From: CAIPSZ01 sp038065015
GTDB lineage: Bacteria > Patescibacteriota > Patescibacteriia > PEXW01
Assembly: GCA_038065015.1 (NCBI GenBank)
Contig: JBBTRU010000056.1
Location: 1 to 36,610, forward strand
Length of the DNA: 36,610 bases
Direction: 5' to 3'
A model generated the notes under the pieces. That model did not search any database, had not been told where the DNA came from, and saw only the letters and a program-made list of their open reading frames with translations. This document shows positions 15,398-23,677 of this stretch, piece after piece. Both the position numbers and the translations under genes were made by a program. How positions within the stretch are numbered: position 1 is the first letter of the stretch; every line of letters begins with the position of its first letter.

Positions 15398-16651
15398 ATG
15401 GAAGAACCAATCATCAACATTACAAGTATATCCAAGAGGTACCAACTTGGTACGCGCGCATCGTACGATACGCTGCGAGATCGCATGGCGAGTACAGCTA
15501 CTCGACTTTTTCGCAGTAGTCCAAAGGAGCATGAAGAAGAATTTTGGGCACTAAAAGAAATTACGGCAAGCATTAAACCTGGTGAACGTGTTGGCATCAT
15601 CGGTAGGAATGGCGCGGGGAAGAGTACATTACTGAAAATCCTATCAAAGATTACCTACCCCACAAGTGGCTCTATAACGCTACGTGGTCGCGTTGCGAGT
15701 TTGCTTGAAGTAGGTACAGGCTTCCATCCTGAACTCACAGGACGGGAGAACGTTTTTCTCAACGGTGCAATTCTCGGCATGTCGCAACGTGAGATTCGTT
15801 CAAAATTTGATGAAATCATTGATTTCTCCGGTATTGCGAAGTTCGTAGATACACCTGTGAAGCGGTACTCGAGCGGGATGTACACTCGTCTCGCCTTCGC
15901 TGTAGCAGCATTCCTTGAGTCAGAAATTCTGATAGTAGATGAAGTGCTCGCAGTTGGTGATATGGAATTTCAGAAGAAATGCTTGCAACAAATGCGAACA
16001 GCGGCGAGCCAAGGACGAACGGTCCTCTTTGTGAGCCATAATATGGGAGCAATCAGTCAACTCTGCGAGAGAACCTTACTCCTGCAGAATGGAGCGCTCA
16101 TTGCGGACGGGAAAACTGCAGATGTCATTTCTACGTATTTCCAAACCAGTCACAGAACAGTAGTAAATGTAGACCTCACCGACAATTCCTTACGGCAAAA
16201 TTCACTGGAGAATAGCTTCGTAAAGTGGCAGCGCATCCGCATGAGCAATGATGCAAATCAAGAAACAGATCAATTTGGACTTGGGGAAACGATCCAATTT
16301 CTTGCTACGTTTCATGCGGTACAAGACGTCGAAGGTGTTTCTCTGGGGATGGCGGTAAACACGATGACCGGGCTTACCGTATGTTCCTCTACGCAACTTG
16401 AGTCTGGCAAATCGCAGAATTTTAAAACTGGCAGTCATGCAGTCCGGTTCTGCATCCAACCGAACCTCCTGGCACCTGGAACATACCTACTTGATATTTC
16501 AGCGAATGGACGAGGAATTACTGACTGGATTCCATCAGCTCTACAATTCACCATTACAGCCGCCTCAACACGAAATGGTAAGACGTGGCCAACGAACAAG
16601 TACGGATTTGCTGACCTTCCAATTTCTTGGGATCTTGACCCCAAGCTCTGA
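15398..16651 (+). CDS. wzt: ABC polysaccharide exporter, ATPase with carbohydrate-binding tail (Wzt type)
   Basis: The first 240 residues form an ABC ATPase: Walker A GRNGAGKST (69-77), signature YSSGM (157-161), Walker B ILIVDE (177-182) and switch His214. Residues from about 250 to 417 form a beta-rich extension resembling the Wzt C-terminal domain, which in E. coli O8/O9a-type systems recognises the modified non-reducing end of the chain. This extended form implies that export is linked to a terminal modification rather than to polymer length alone. Which modification is used here is unknown; the DIVERSE enzymes of this operon offer several. It is coupled to wzm upstream and a GT4 downstream by two-base gaps. 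Confidence 0.92.
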   Translation: MEEPIINITSISKRYQLGTRASYDTLRDRMASTATRLFRSSPKEHEEEFWALKEITASIKPGERVGIIGRNGAGKSTLLKILSKITYPTSGSITLRGRVASLLEVGTGFHPELTGRENVFLNGAILGMSQREIRSKFDEIIDFSGIAKFVDTPVKRYSSGMYTRLAFAVAAFLESEILIVDEVLAVGDMEFQKKCLQQMRTAASQGRTVLFVSHNMGAISQLCERTLLLQNGALIADGKTADVISTYFQTSHRTVVNVDLTDNSLRQNSLENSFVKWQRIRMSNDANQETDQFGLGETIQFLATFHAVQDVEGVSLGMAVNTMTGLTVCSSTQLESGKSQNFKTGSHAVRFCIQPNLLAPGTYLLDISANGRGITDWIPSALQFTITAASTRNGKTWPTNKYGFADLPISWDLDPKL

Positions 16652-16653
16652 GC

Positions 16654-17856
16654 ATGCGCATTCTTCACGCAGTCGAAACGTACAATCCATTCACGAGTGG
16701 CATGCAGGAAGTGGTGCAACGCATCTCTGAATTGTTGGCTTCACGTGGTCACCAAGTGACCGTAGCGACAACAGCTATGCCCGAACGTCACTTCTCTACA
16801 TACAATGGTGTGGAAGTTGTGCAATTTGATATACATGGGAACTGTACACTCGGCTACCGTGGAAGTGCCGCGGCGAGAGATGAGTATCAGAAACTTCTAC
16901 TTTCAAAAAATTTCGACGTCATAACTGGATTTGCCGCCCAGCAATGGTCAGTTGACTTGATGTTGCCGATACTACAGCAGATCTCTGCTGCTACGGTGTT
17001 CGTACCGACTGGTTTTTCTGGACTGCAATGGCGGGCGTATAAGAAGTACTACCGTTCAATGCCAACGTGGCTAAGTGAATTTTCTGCAAATGTCGCTATT
17101 ACAAGGAGCTACCGAGACGCACAGTACATGCATGATCATGAGATAAAAAACGCATTCTACATCCCGAATGGTGCAAGTGTTAAGGAATTTGAAGAACCAG
17201 CTGATACTGACATTCGGAAAGCGCTTAATATCCCAAAGAATCATATACTCTTTCTGCACGTTGGTTCGCATACCGGTGTGAAAGGCCATGCGGAAATGAT
17301 TAAGGCTTTCCGAAAAGCGAAGCTCCCACCTGCAACTTTACTCATCGTTGGCACCGAACCTCCTAATGGTTGTGCATCGCGTTGCCGAAGAGCTACACAG
17401 AAGCATGGACTACTCACTTTTTCACGTTCGCAAAGCGAGCAGGAAATTCAGTTTGTTACACTACGACGAGAAGAAACGGTCGCTGCATTTCAAGCAGCAG
17501 ACATCTTCCTATTCCTCTCAAATATCGAGTGCTCCCCTATCGTCTTATTTGAGAGCATGGCCGCTCGGACGCCATTCATATGTACTGACGTCGGCAACAC
17601 GAAAGAAATTGCCAGTGAGGGTTCTGGTACAGGAATCATTGTGAAAACGCACATCAACCGAAAGGGCATGAGCTATGCGAATATTGCGTCGGCAATCGAC
17701 GCAATAGAACAGCTTGGAAACAATACGGTTCTTCGTGAAAAACTTGGATCTGAGGGTCATCGGGCATGGAAAGAAAAGCACACGTGGGGAAGTATTGCCG
17801 TTAAGTACGAAAATTTGTACACCCAACTTCTGCAACGCAAACAATCTTCACTATGA
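16654..17856 (+). CDS. Family 4 glycosyltransferase
   Basis: This 400-residue GT-B enzyme opens with ILHAVETYNPFTSGMQEVV, the GT4 N-terminal pattern, and carries FLHVGSHTGVKGHAEMI at the start of the donor domain. The retaining-enzyme EX7E region appears near ECSPIVLFESMAA, followed by VGNTKEIA. A Cys-containing insertion (NGCASRCRRA) follows the strand ATLLIVGTE; similar short insertions occur in other GT4 proteins. Its stop overlaps the next start as ATGA. Donor is unknown. Confidence 0.88.
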   Translation: MRILHAVETYNPFTSGMQEVVQRISELLASRGHQVTVATTAMPERHFSTYNGVEVVQFDIHGNCTLGYRGSAAARDEYQKLLLSKNFDVITGFAAQQWSVDLMLPILQQISAATVFVPTGFSGLQWRAYKKYYRSMPTWLSEFSANVAITRSYRDAQYMHDHEIKNAFYIPNGASVKEFEEPADTDIRKALNIPKNHILFLHVGSHTGVKGHAEMIKAFRKAKLPPATLLIVGTEPPNGCASRCRRATQKHGLLTFSRSQSEQEIQFVTLRREETVAAFQAADIFLFLSNIECSPIVLFESMAARTPFICTDVGNTKEIASEGSGTGIIVKTHINRKGMSYANIASAIDAIEQLGNNTVLREKLGSEGHRAWKEKHTWGSIAVKYENLYTQLLQRKQSSL

Positions 17857-18716
17857 TCATTAGCCACATCATTGGCGGTTTAGGAAATCAAATGTTTCAG
17901 TACGCTATGGGTTACGCTCATGCGGCACGAATAAAAGCTGTTTACAAAATAAACAACAGTGCCTTCACGACCTACCCATTACACCACTACGCCTTGAACG
18001 ACCTCTCAATAACTGCGCCGATAGCTACAGAAGCAGAGAGTACTAGCATTCGAGGAACTCTCCGTACTTCGCTTGTTAGAAGAATCATTGGGAAGAAACC
18101 AACGTTCAATAAAAACTACATCAGAGAACGTGCATACACGTACGATGCATCGTACCGGAGTATGAGCGGCGATCTCTACTTTGAAGGCTACTGGCAATCA
18201 GAGAAGTACTTCCTTGATGCTGCGAGTTCAATACGCACTGAATTCACGGTACGACATGAACCTAACTCGCAGAACGCCACCACCTTGCAGTCAATTGCTG
18301 CATGTGAATCAGTGGCAGTACACGTCCGTCGTGGTGACTACGTGCAGAATAAGAAAACGCTCGCATTCCATGGTGTTTTACCAGTAGATTACTACCAACG
18401 CGCCGTCAGAGAGATCCAGAAATATATACAACATCCAACATACTACATTTTTTCAGACGATCCAGTTTGGGTAAGAGCGAACCTCCGTTTCGTTGCGCCA
18501 ACAGTATATGTTAACCACAACGGGCCGAAGAAAGATTACGAAGATCTACGACTCATGGCGTCCTGCAAACACCATATCATTGCCAATAGCACGTTCAGCT
18601 GGTGGGGCGCATGGTTAGCCGAGCACCCTGGGCAAAAGGTTATTGCGCCAATACAATGGTTTGCTAGCAATCAAGACACGCACGACCTCATCCCTGATCG
18701 CTGGATGCGCACGTAA
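17853..18716 (+). CDS. GT11 alpha-1,2-fucosyltransferase family (possibly colitosyl)
   Basis: The 287-residue protein is a GT11 member: GGLGNQMFQYAMGYA at residues 8-22, the GDP-fucose-binding HVRRGDY at 157-163, YYIFSDDPVWV, and NSTFSWWGAWLAEH near residue 247. GT11 enzymes transfer L-fucose from GDP-fucose in alpha-1,2 linkage. In E. coli O55 a GT11-type enzyme, WbgN as I recall, transfers colitose, the 3-deoxy analogue. Because gmd, colD and a colC/fcl homologue open the same operon, this is the natural candidate to use GDP-colitose. Fucose cannot be excluded. It overlaps the previous GT4 by four bases. Confidence 0.92.
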   Translation: MIISHIIGGLGNQMFQYAMGYAHAARIKAVYKINNSAFTTYPLHHYALNDLSITAPIATEAESTSIRGTLRTSLVRRIIGKKPTFNKNYIRERAYTYDASYRSMSGDLYFEGYWQSEKYFLDAASSIRTEFTVRHEPNSQNATTLQSIAACESVAVHVRRGDYVQNKKTLAFHGVLPVDYYQRAVREIQKYIQHPTYYIFSDDPVWVRANLRFVAPTVYVNHNGPKKDYEDLRLMASCKHHIIANSTFSWWGAWLAEHPGQKVIAPIQWFASNQDTHDLIPDRWMRT

Positions 18717-18724
18717 GGAAAACT

Positions 18725-19579
18725 ATGCCAAAAGTTTCAGTACTCCTACCAGTCTACAACGGCGCTGACTACCTCCAGTACGCTATTGAGAGTATCCTCG
18801 CGCAAACATTTTTGGATTATGAGTTCATCATCGTGAACGATGGTTCCACAGATACATCAGAGGAAATTATTCAACACTACAGTGATGCTCGTATTCGCTA
18901 CCTCACTCAGCAGAACGTTGGACTAACGCTCACTTTGAACAGACTCATACGAGAAGCGAGAGGTGAACTCCTTGCTCGAATGGACCAGGATGATTGGTCT
19001 CACCCTGAGCGGCTACAGACCCAAGTGCAATTCATGAATCGTAACCCTCACGTGAAGATGTGCGGGACTTGGATTCAAGCAATGAATACCAAAAATCAAC
19101 CTATGTATACTTTCCATTACCCAGTTACCAATCACGCTATCCACGAAGAACTACTCCTCTCAAATCCATTCGCTCATGGTTCAGTAGTGATCCGGAAAAC
19201 AGATAATATCTTCTACCGCCCAGAGTACGATAACGCTGAAGATATTGATAATTGGGCTCGGCAGTGCATGCAGCATGAAGTTGCGAATATTCCTAAAACT
19301 CTCTACCATTGGCGCATAAACCCTAAAGGTATCACCCATTCTCGTGTTCAGCAGCAGCAAGAAGCGGCGCTTCGGGTTTTAAAGAACTACAGAGCATGGT
19401 ACTTGGCAAGCCCTTTCGTGAACCCTGTCACACTGGATGAAATCCGAACCGAGCGTAAGTTAACAGGCAGACGCATTCTCTGGAAGCGTAAAATAGCTCT
19501 TCAAAAGTTATTCCGTCAACTCAACCGGAAGGACTTGGTACAACGAGAGTGGCGATACCTCTGGCACATGCTAGTATAA
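18725..19579 (+). CDS. Family 2 glycosyltransferase (paralogue A)
   Basis: The 284-residue GT-A enzyme opens VSVLLPVYNGADYLQYAIES and shows IIVNDGSTDTSEE, ARMDQDDWSHPER as the DxD-type metal site, FAHGSVVIR, and NAEDIDNWARQ. It is clearly paralogous along its full length to the GT2 two genes downstream (20604-21476), including the shared LYHWRINPKGITH and LYHWRTHSQSISH segments. The two flank an SDR gene, suggesting local duplication and successive additions to one repeat unit. Specificity is unknown. Confidence 0.9.
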   Translation: MPKVSVLLPVYNGADYLQYAIESILAQTFLDYEFIIVNDGSTDTSEEIIQHYSDARIRYLTQQNVGLTLTLNRLIREARGELLARMDQDDWSHPERLQTQVQFMNRNPHVKMCGTWIQAMNTKNQPMYTFHYPVTNHAIHEELLLSNPFAHGSVVIRKTDNIFYRPEYDNAEDIDNWARQCMQHEVANIPKTLYHWRINPKGITHSRVQQQQEAALRVLKNYRAWYLASPFVNPVTLDEIRTERKLTGRRILWKRKIALQKLFRQLNRKDLVQREWRYLWHMLV

Positions 19580-19583
19580 CTCT

Positions 19584-20588
19584 ATGAACGAGCTCAAAGG
19601 CAAAAATGTCCTCATATTCGGTGGCTTAGGCCTCATTGGCAGCAGCACTGCGCGTCTTTTTATCCAACATGGTGCTCACGTGACGATTGCTGACAATCGC
19701 ATGCCGCTCTACGGTGCAAACGACTTTAACGTGGCTGATCTAGAGGGAAAATTTACCCTTGAAATTGGTGATATCCGTGAACGTACCTTCGTCGACGCAA
19801 TCGTGAAAGACGCAGATTACATTCTCAATTTCGCTGCACAAGTTGACCACAACCGAAGCATTCAAGATCCAATCTTCGATAATCAACTCAACTGCATCGG
19901 CCACCTCAATGTCCTCATGGCTTGCAAAGAGTACAACCAGAAAGCAGTCATCTTCTACCCGGGTTCACGTTTGCAGTATGGGCGTATTACTTCCCTGCCG
20001 GTACGCGAGACGCATTCACGTGAGCCACTGAGTATCTACGCCATTCATAAAAACACAGCGGAGCAGTACTACCAAGCATTCTGGAAACACTACAAAATTC
20101 AATCGGTTTGCTTTCGAATTGCCAACCCGTACGGCCCAAGGTCACAAATGAAGCACTCGGGCTACAGCATATTGAACTGGTTCATTCGGTTGGCGATGGA
20201 AGAGAAGCCAATCACTGTGTACGGCGATGGAGCCCAACTCCGCGACTACATCTACATTGACGATCTCGCTGAGGCAATTGTGCGAGCAATTTCCACGCCA
20301 GCGTGCGTCGGAGAAGTCTTCAACGCGGGTTCGGGTGTCGGAACGAAATTCATCGATATGGCAAATCTTGTTGTCGAAATAGCTGGTCAGGGAAAGGTCG
20401 AGCAAGTCCCTTGGCCAAAGCAGTACGACCACTTTGAGACTGGGGACTTCTACTCTGACGTGCAAAAACTACAGACTGCCTCACAGTGGCAACCCACGAC
20501 TTCGCTCAAGGAGGGTATAGCGAAGACGCTCGCCTACTACAATAAGTACGGTTCGTACTACTGGGACATGATGCACAAGACTGCCTGA
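19584..20588 (+). CDS. NAD-dependent epimerase/dehydratase (extended SDR)
   Basis: The 334-residue protein has FGGLGLIGSSTARLF at the dinucleotide site, FAAQVDHNRSIQDP, a variant Ser segment FYPGSRLQYG, catalytic YAIHK and the C-terminal YGDGAQLRDYIYIDDLAEAI typical of RmlB/GalE-like sugar-nucleotide SDRs. The closing half with SDVQKLQTASQWQP is also typical. The exact reaction is uncertain; a 4-epimerase or 4-reductase for one of the sugars added by the flanking GT2 paralogues is plausible. It lies four bases after one GT2 and fifteen before the other. Confidence 0.87.
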   Translation: MNELKGKNVLIFGGLGLIGSSTARLFIQHGAHVTIADNRMPLYGANDFNVADLEGKFTLEIGDIRERTFVDAIVKDADYILNFAAQVDHNRSIQDPIFDNQLNCIGHLNVLMACKEYNQKAVIFYPGSRLQYGRITSLPVRETHSREPLSIYAIHKNTAEQYYQAFWKHYKIQSVCFRIANPYGPRSQMKHSGYSILNWFIRLAMEEKPITVYGDGAQLRDYIYIDDLAEAIVRAISTPACVGEVFNAGSGVGTKFIDMANLVVEIAGQGKVEQVPWPKQYDHFETGDFYSDVQKLQTASQWQPTTSLKEGIAKTLAYYNKYGSYYWDMMHKTA

Positions 20589-20603
20589 ATCTACAACGCG
20601 TTC

Positions 20604-21476
20604 ATGGATAGCAGAACACCGCCACTCGTTTCCGTCATCATGCCAGTGTATAATGCTGAGCAATATTTGCGCACAGCAATTGAGAGCATCCTAAGGCAAA
20701 CGTTTACTAACTTTGAGTTTCTCATAGTAAATGACGGGTCCACAGACAAGTCCGGCGACATTCTCCAAAGCTATACCGACCCTCGGGTAAAAATTATTAC
20801 CCAAAGCCAATCTGGCCTTGTTAGCTCTTTAAATCGACTCCTTGATCTTGCTCAAGGAACTTACATTGCGAGAATGGATGCTGATGACGAATCTGCACCG
20901 ACTCGTTTTGCAGAACAACTATCTTGGTTCAAGGAGAACCCGAACGGGATTCTAGTCGGGAGTTGGACAGAAGTAATGGACGAAGATGGCCATGAAATAG
21001 AACAAGCTCGCTACCCATTGGCAGATAGCTTTTGCAGAATAGCGCTCATAACGGGGAACGCTTTTGCACACGGTGCAGTTATGTTCCGTCGGGGTGAATA
21101 CCGGTACCGCAAAGATTATAATTTCGCTGAAGATTACGATCTGTGGCGCCGACTGGCTACGCTAGGGACAATTGGTAATATGCCTCGCTACCTTTACCAC
21201 TGGCGTACCCATAGTCAGAGTATTTCTCACCAGAACACGAAACAGCAATTACGAATTGATAAGAAGATTCAACGCGAATACCGTAAAGAGAATTTGCTTC
21301 CTGAGTATACCGAAATTGCATCTGGTGCTCCTCGAGAAGTCAGAGGTCGTGGTCGGTTACGTACTATGAATAGCCTTTTACGATTTACTCGTACCCTTGG
21401 GTTTTTCCGCCCATTCCGCATCTTGCAATTAGGTTGGCTAACCTTACGTATTCTGGTAGGTTACCGTACACAATGA
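20604..21476 (+). CDS. Family 2 glycosyltransferase (paralogue B)
   Basis: The 290-residue GT-A enzyme opens VSVIMPVYNAEQYLRTAIES and carries LIVNDGSTDKSGD, ARMDADDESAPTR, FAHGAVMFRRGE and AEDYDLWRRLA. It is the close paralogue of the GT2 at 18725-19579 but has a longer C-terminal tail rich in Arg and ending in hydrophobic residues (ILQLGWLTLRILVG), which might associate with the membrane. Its TGA overlaps the next ATG as ATGA. Sugar specificity is unknown. Confidence 0.9.
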   Translation: MDSRTPPLVSVIMPVYNAEQYLRTAIESILRQTFTNFEFLIVNDGSTDKSGDILQSYTDPRVKIITQSQSGLVSSLNRLLDLAQGTYIARMDADDESAPTRFAEQLSWFKENPNGILVGSWTEVMDEDGHEIEQARYPLADSFCRIALITGNAFAHGAVMFRRGEYRYRKDYNFAEDYDLWRRLATLGTIGNMPRYLYHWRTHSQSISHQNTKQQLRIDKKIQREYRKENLLPEYTEIASGAPREVRGRGRLRTMNSLLRFTRTLGFFRPFRILQLGWLTLRILVGYRTQ

Positions 21477-22570
21477 ATATCTGTTTCATCGCAATCACTC
21501 CGTACCCCGGCTACACGTTCCCGGAATTACGCAATGCCGCAGCTGAACTCAGCAAGCTTGGGTATGCTGTCATAGTGATCGCAACCCACCAAGCAAACGA
21601 GACACTCCAGGAAGTAAGTGAAAACATTACTATTGTTAGGCTTCCGGTCAGAAATCGCTGGCAAATAGAGACATTCTTCTGGCGCGCAGCTCGCCGTGCA
21701 AAAAAAATGAACTCGGATATTGTTCATGTCTTCTGGCGTTTTGGAGCTGGAATTGTCCCCTGCGTTGTCGGGCGTCAGAAATGTTTACTCGATATTCGAA
21801 CTGGAAGTATTGCTGAACGTACCTGGCGGCGGCAATTCGAAAATGCCTTACTGCAGCTAGACAGTGCATTCTTCCATTTCAGATCGACATTAGATGAGTC
21901 ACTTGCGAAACACCTTCGAATTCACGTCGATGGGTATATACCAGAGGGTATACCGCAGAGCATGTTGACCAATATCGATAGGGACCAGCGCCAAGAAATT
22001 CGGAAAAAACTAGGTTGGCATGGGAACGAAATTGTTGGCATCTACATTGGCACTGCGTACTTACGTCACCTGGACCAACTCTTCGAAGGGTGGGGTGCTA
22101 CGAGATCGAAGAACCCAAGCATTCGTCTTGTGATTATTGGTGACGCGATACGCCAGAAGCAACTCAGTCACTTTGTACGTGCAGCAAATAGCAGTCTTAC
22201 TTTCCATCCGAGCATGCCACCAGAGCAACTTTGGCCCATACTCATGGCTGCTGACTTTGGCGTTGCGTACGTCCCGAATACTCCAGGATTTTCGCACCAG
22301 CAATCGACAAAGATACTCGAGTACGTAGCTGCGGGTCTTCCAGTTCTGGCTACCAGTACCCCAGCGAACATGCGCTTCATTGAAGACGGCAAAAATGGTT
22401 GGCTCATCGATGATACACCAAAAGGCGTTGCCGTTGGGTTAGAGAAAATGCTTCACTGGTTACCTACTTTTCGGAAAGAGTCTCTCGGAAACCAATCACT
22501 CGCCCGAGAATACGCGTGGCCAAGGATTGTGCAGCAACGCATACTCCCGATCTATCGAAGCATAACATGA
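21473..22570 (+). CDS. Family 4-like glycosyltransferase
   Basis: The 365-residue GT-B protein starts at an ATG overlapping the previous TGA (MNICFIAITPYPGYTFPELR). The N-terminal half has NSDIVHVFWRFGAGI; the donor half has EIVGIYIGTAYLRHLDQLF, RLVIIGDAIR, and the acidic segment QQSTKILEYVAAGLPVLA with the typical GT4 glutamate, followed by NGWLIDDTPKGVA. The N-terminal sequence is less standard than in other GT4 members. It overlaps the next GT4 by four bases. Donor and acceptor are unknown. Confidence 0.83.
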   Translation: MNICFIAITPYPGYTFPELRNAAAELSKLGYAVIVIATHQANETLQEVSENITIVRLPVRNRWQIETFFWRAARRAKKMNSDIVHVFWRFGAGIVPCVVGRQKCLLDIRTGSIAERTWRRQFENALLQLDSAFFHFRSTLDESLAKHLRIHVDGYIPEGIPQSMLTNIDRDQRQEIRKKLGWHGNEIVGIYIGTAYLRHLDQLFEGWGATRSKNPSIRLVIIGDAIRQKQLSHFVRAANSSLTFHPSMPPEQLWPILMAADFGVAYVPNTPGFSHQQSTKILEYVAAGLPVLATSTPANMRFIEDGKNGWLIDDTPKGVAVGLEKMLHWLPTFRKESLGNQSLAREYAWPRIVQQRILPIYRSIT

Positions 22571-23649
22571 AGACAATCGTCCATATTGGCTTCGGCGGAG
22601 GAGTGACAACGATGATGCGGGATCTGAGTTCAGTAATGCCAGGAGTCCGTTCACTGGCAGCTCCCTTCGGTCCATCAACCACCCCGACCGACTCGACCGA
22701 TGAGAGTTTCGTATGGCAAGGTAGGTTCCGATTCGATAGGTACTTTGCAAATACTTGGAAATTGTACCGCTGGCTTCAGCGAATACACCCCGAACTCGTC
22801 GTCCTCCATGGTTTCATACCTATGGTGTTCCTGAGCTTGCCAGCCAAGAAGGCGGGCGTTGCGACCATCGTTGGGATCGATGTAGGACCACAGCCGACCT
22901 ATAGACTAGCAAAGAAAATGCTCTTCTGGTTTAGCCGTCATGCACTTACCCAAGTTGCTTCCGTGAGTCAGGGGTCAGCGGAGTGGTTTGCAAACGCGTA
23001 CCCGTGGTTACGGAACCGAGTGAAGACAATTGTGATAGGAGTCGACATGCCAGCGAGCGGTCCCCAACGAAATCGTTTACAAAAACCGCCATACGTAATT
23101 ACCACAATATCGCGAATGGATGCTCCCCAGAAAGATCCAGTGACTCTAGTCCGCGCGGCCGCGCTCCTCGTAGAGCGTAAACTACCAGTGAGAATTCAAC
23201 TCATCGGCGATGGGAATTTGCTCCCTGCGCTGAACAAGCTCACCAGCGCTCTCGGTGTAAAAGAGCACGTGTATTTTCTGGGCCACCGTTCGGACCTTCA
23301 AGCAATCTTGGATGGTAGTGACATTTTCGTACTAGCAACAAACTGGGAGGGATTGTCGCTGAGCATGCTCATGGCTATGGCTTCGGACCTACCGGTAGTA
23401 GCGAGTAAGGTAGTCGGCGTTGCCGACGTCATCTCCGATGGTCAAACAGGCCGGCTATTCCGTAATGGTGACTACGGGCAACTCGCCGTTATCATCGAAG
23501 ATTTAATCAAAAATCCATCCCAAGCAAAAACCATGGGTATACTTGCAGCAGCCGATGCAAGTGAGAAATATCGACGATCGCGGATGATCGATGAATACCA
23601 CCAGTGGTTTGTTGAACTCTTAGAAGAAAAGTCAACCTTGGACAGGTAA
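22567..23649 (+). CDS. Family 4 glycosyltransferase
   Basis: The 360-residue GT-B enzyme begins KTIVHIGFGGGVTTMMRDL at an ATG overlapping the previous stop. It has VVLHGFIPMVFL, then VITTISRMDAPQKDPVTLV opening the donor domain, IQLIGDGNLLPAL, VYFLGHRSDLQAIL, and LATNWEGLSLSMLMAMASDLPVVAS with the EX7E-type pair, followed by DGQTGRLF. It is the last gene of the plus-strand operon and meets a minus-strand gene tail to tail 25 bases on. It probably adds an early or branching sugar; specificity is unknown. Confidence 0.9.
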   Translation: MKTIVHIGFGGGVTTMMRDLSSVMPGVRSLAAPFGPSTTPTDSTDESFVWQGRFRFDRYFANTWKLYRWLQRIHPELVVLHGFIPMVFLSLPAKKAGVATIVGIDVGPQPTYRLAKKMLFWFSRHALTQVASVSQGSAEWFANAYPWLRNRVKTIVIGVDMPASGPQRNRLQKPPYVITTISRMDAPQKDPVTLVRAAALLVERKLPVRIQLIGDGNLLPALNKLTSALGVKEHVYFLGHRSDLQAILDGSDIFVLATNWEGLSLSMLMAMASDLPVVASKVVGVADVISDGQTGRLFRNGDYGQLAVIIEDLIKNPSQAKTMGILAAADASEKYRRSRMIDEYHQWFVELLEEKSTLDR

Positions 23650-23677
23650 GAAGACTATAGGTTGTAGTGTATTCTTA
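23647..23677. terminator. Possible bidirectional hairpin between convergent operons
   Basis: TAAGAA (23647-23652) and TTCTTA (23672-23677) form an inverted repeat that includes the stop codons of both converging genes; ACTA (23654-23657) and TAGT (23665-23668) extend the stem with a small internal loop. There is no U-run, so intrinsic termination would be weak. It is the only hairpin I see at this junction. Confidence 0.35.
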
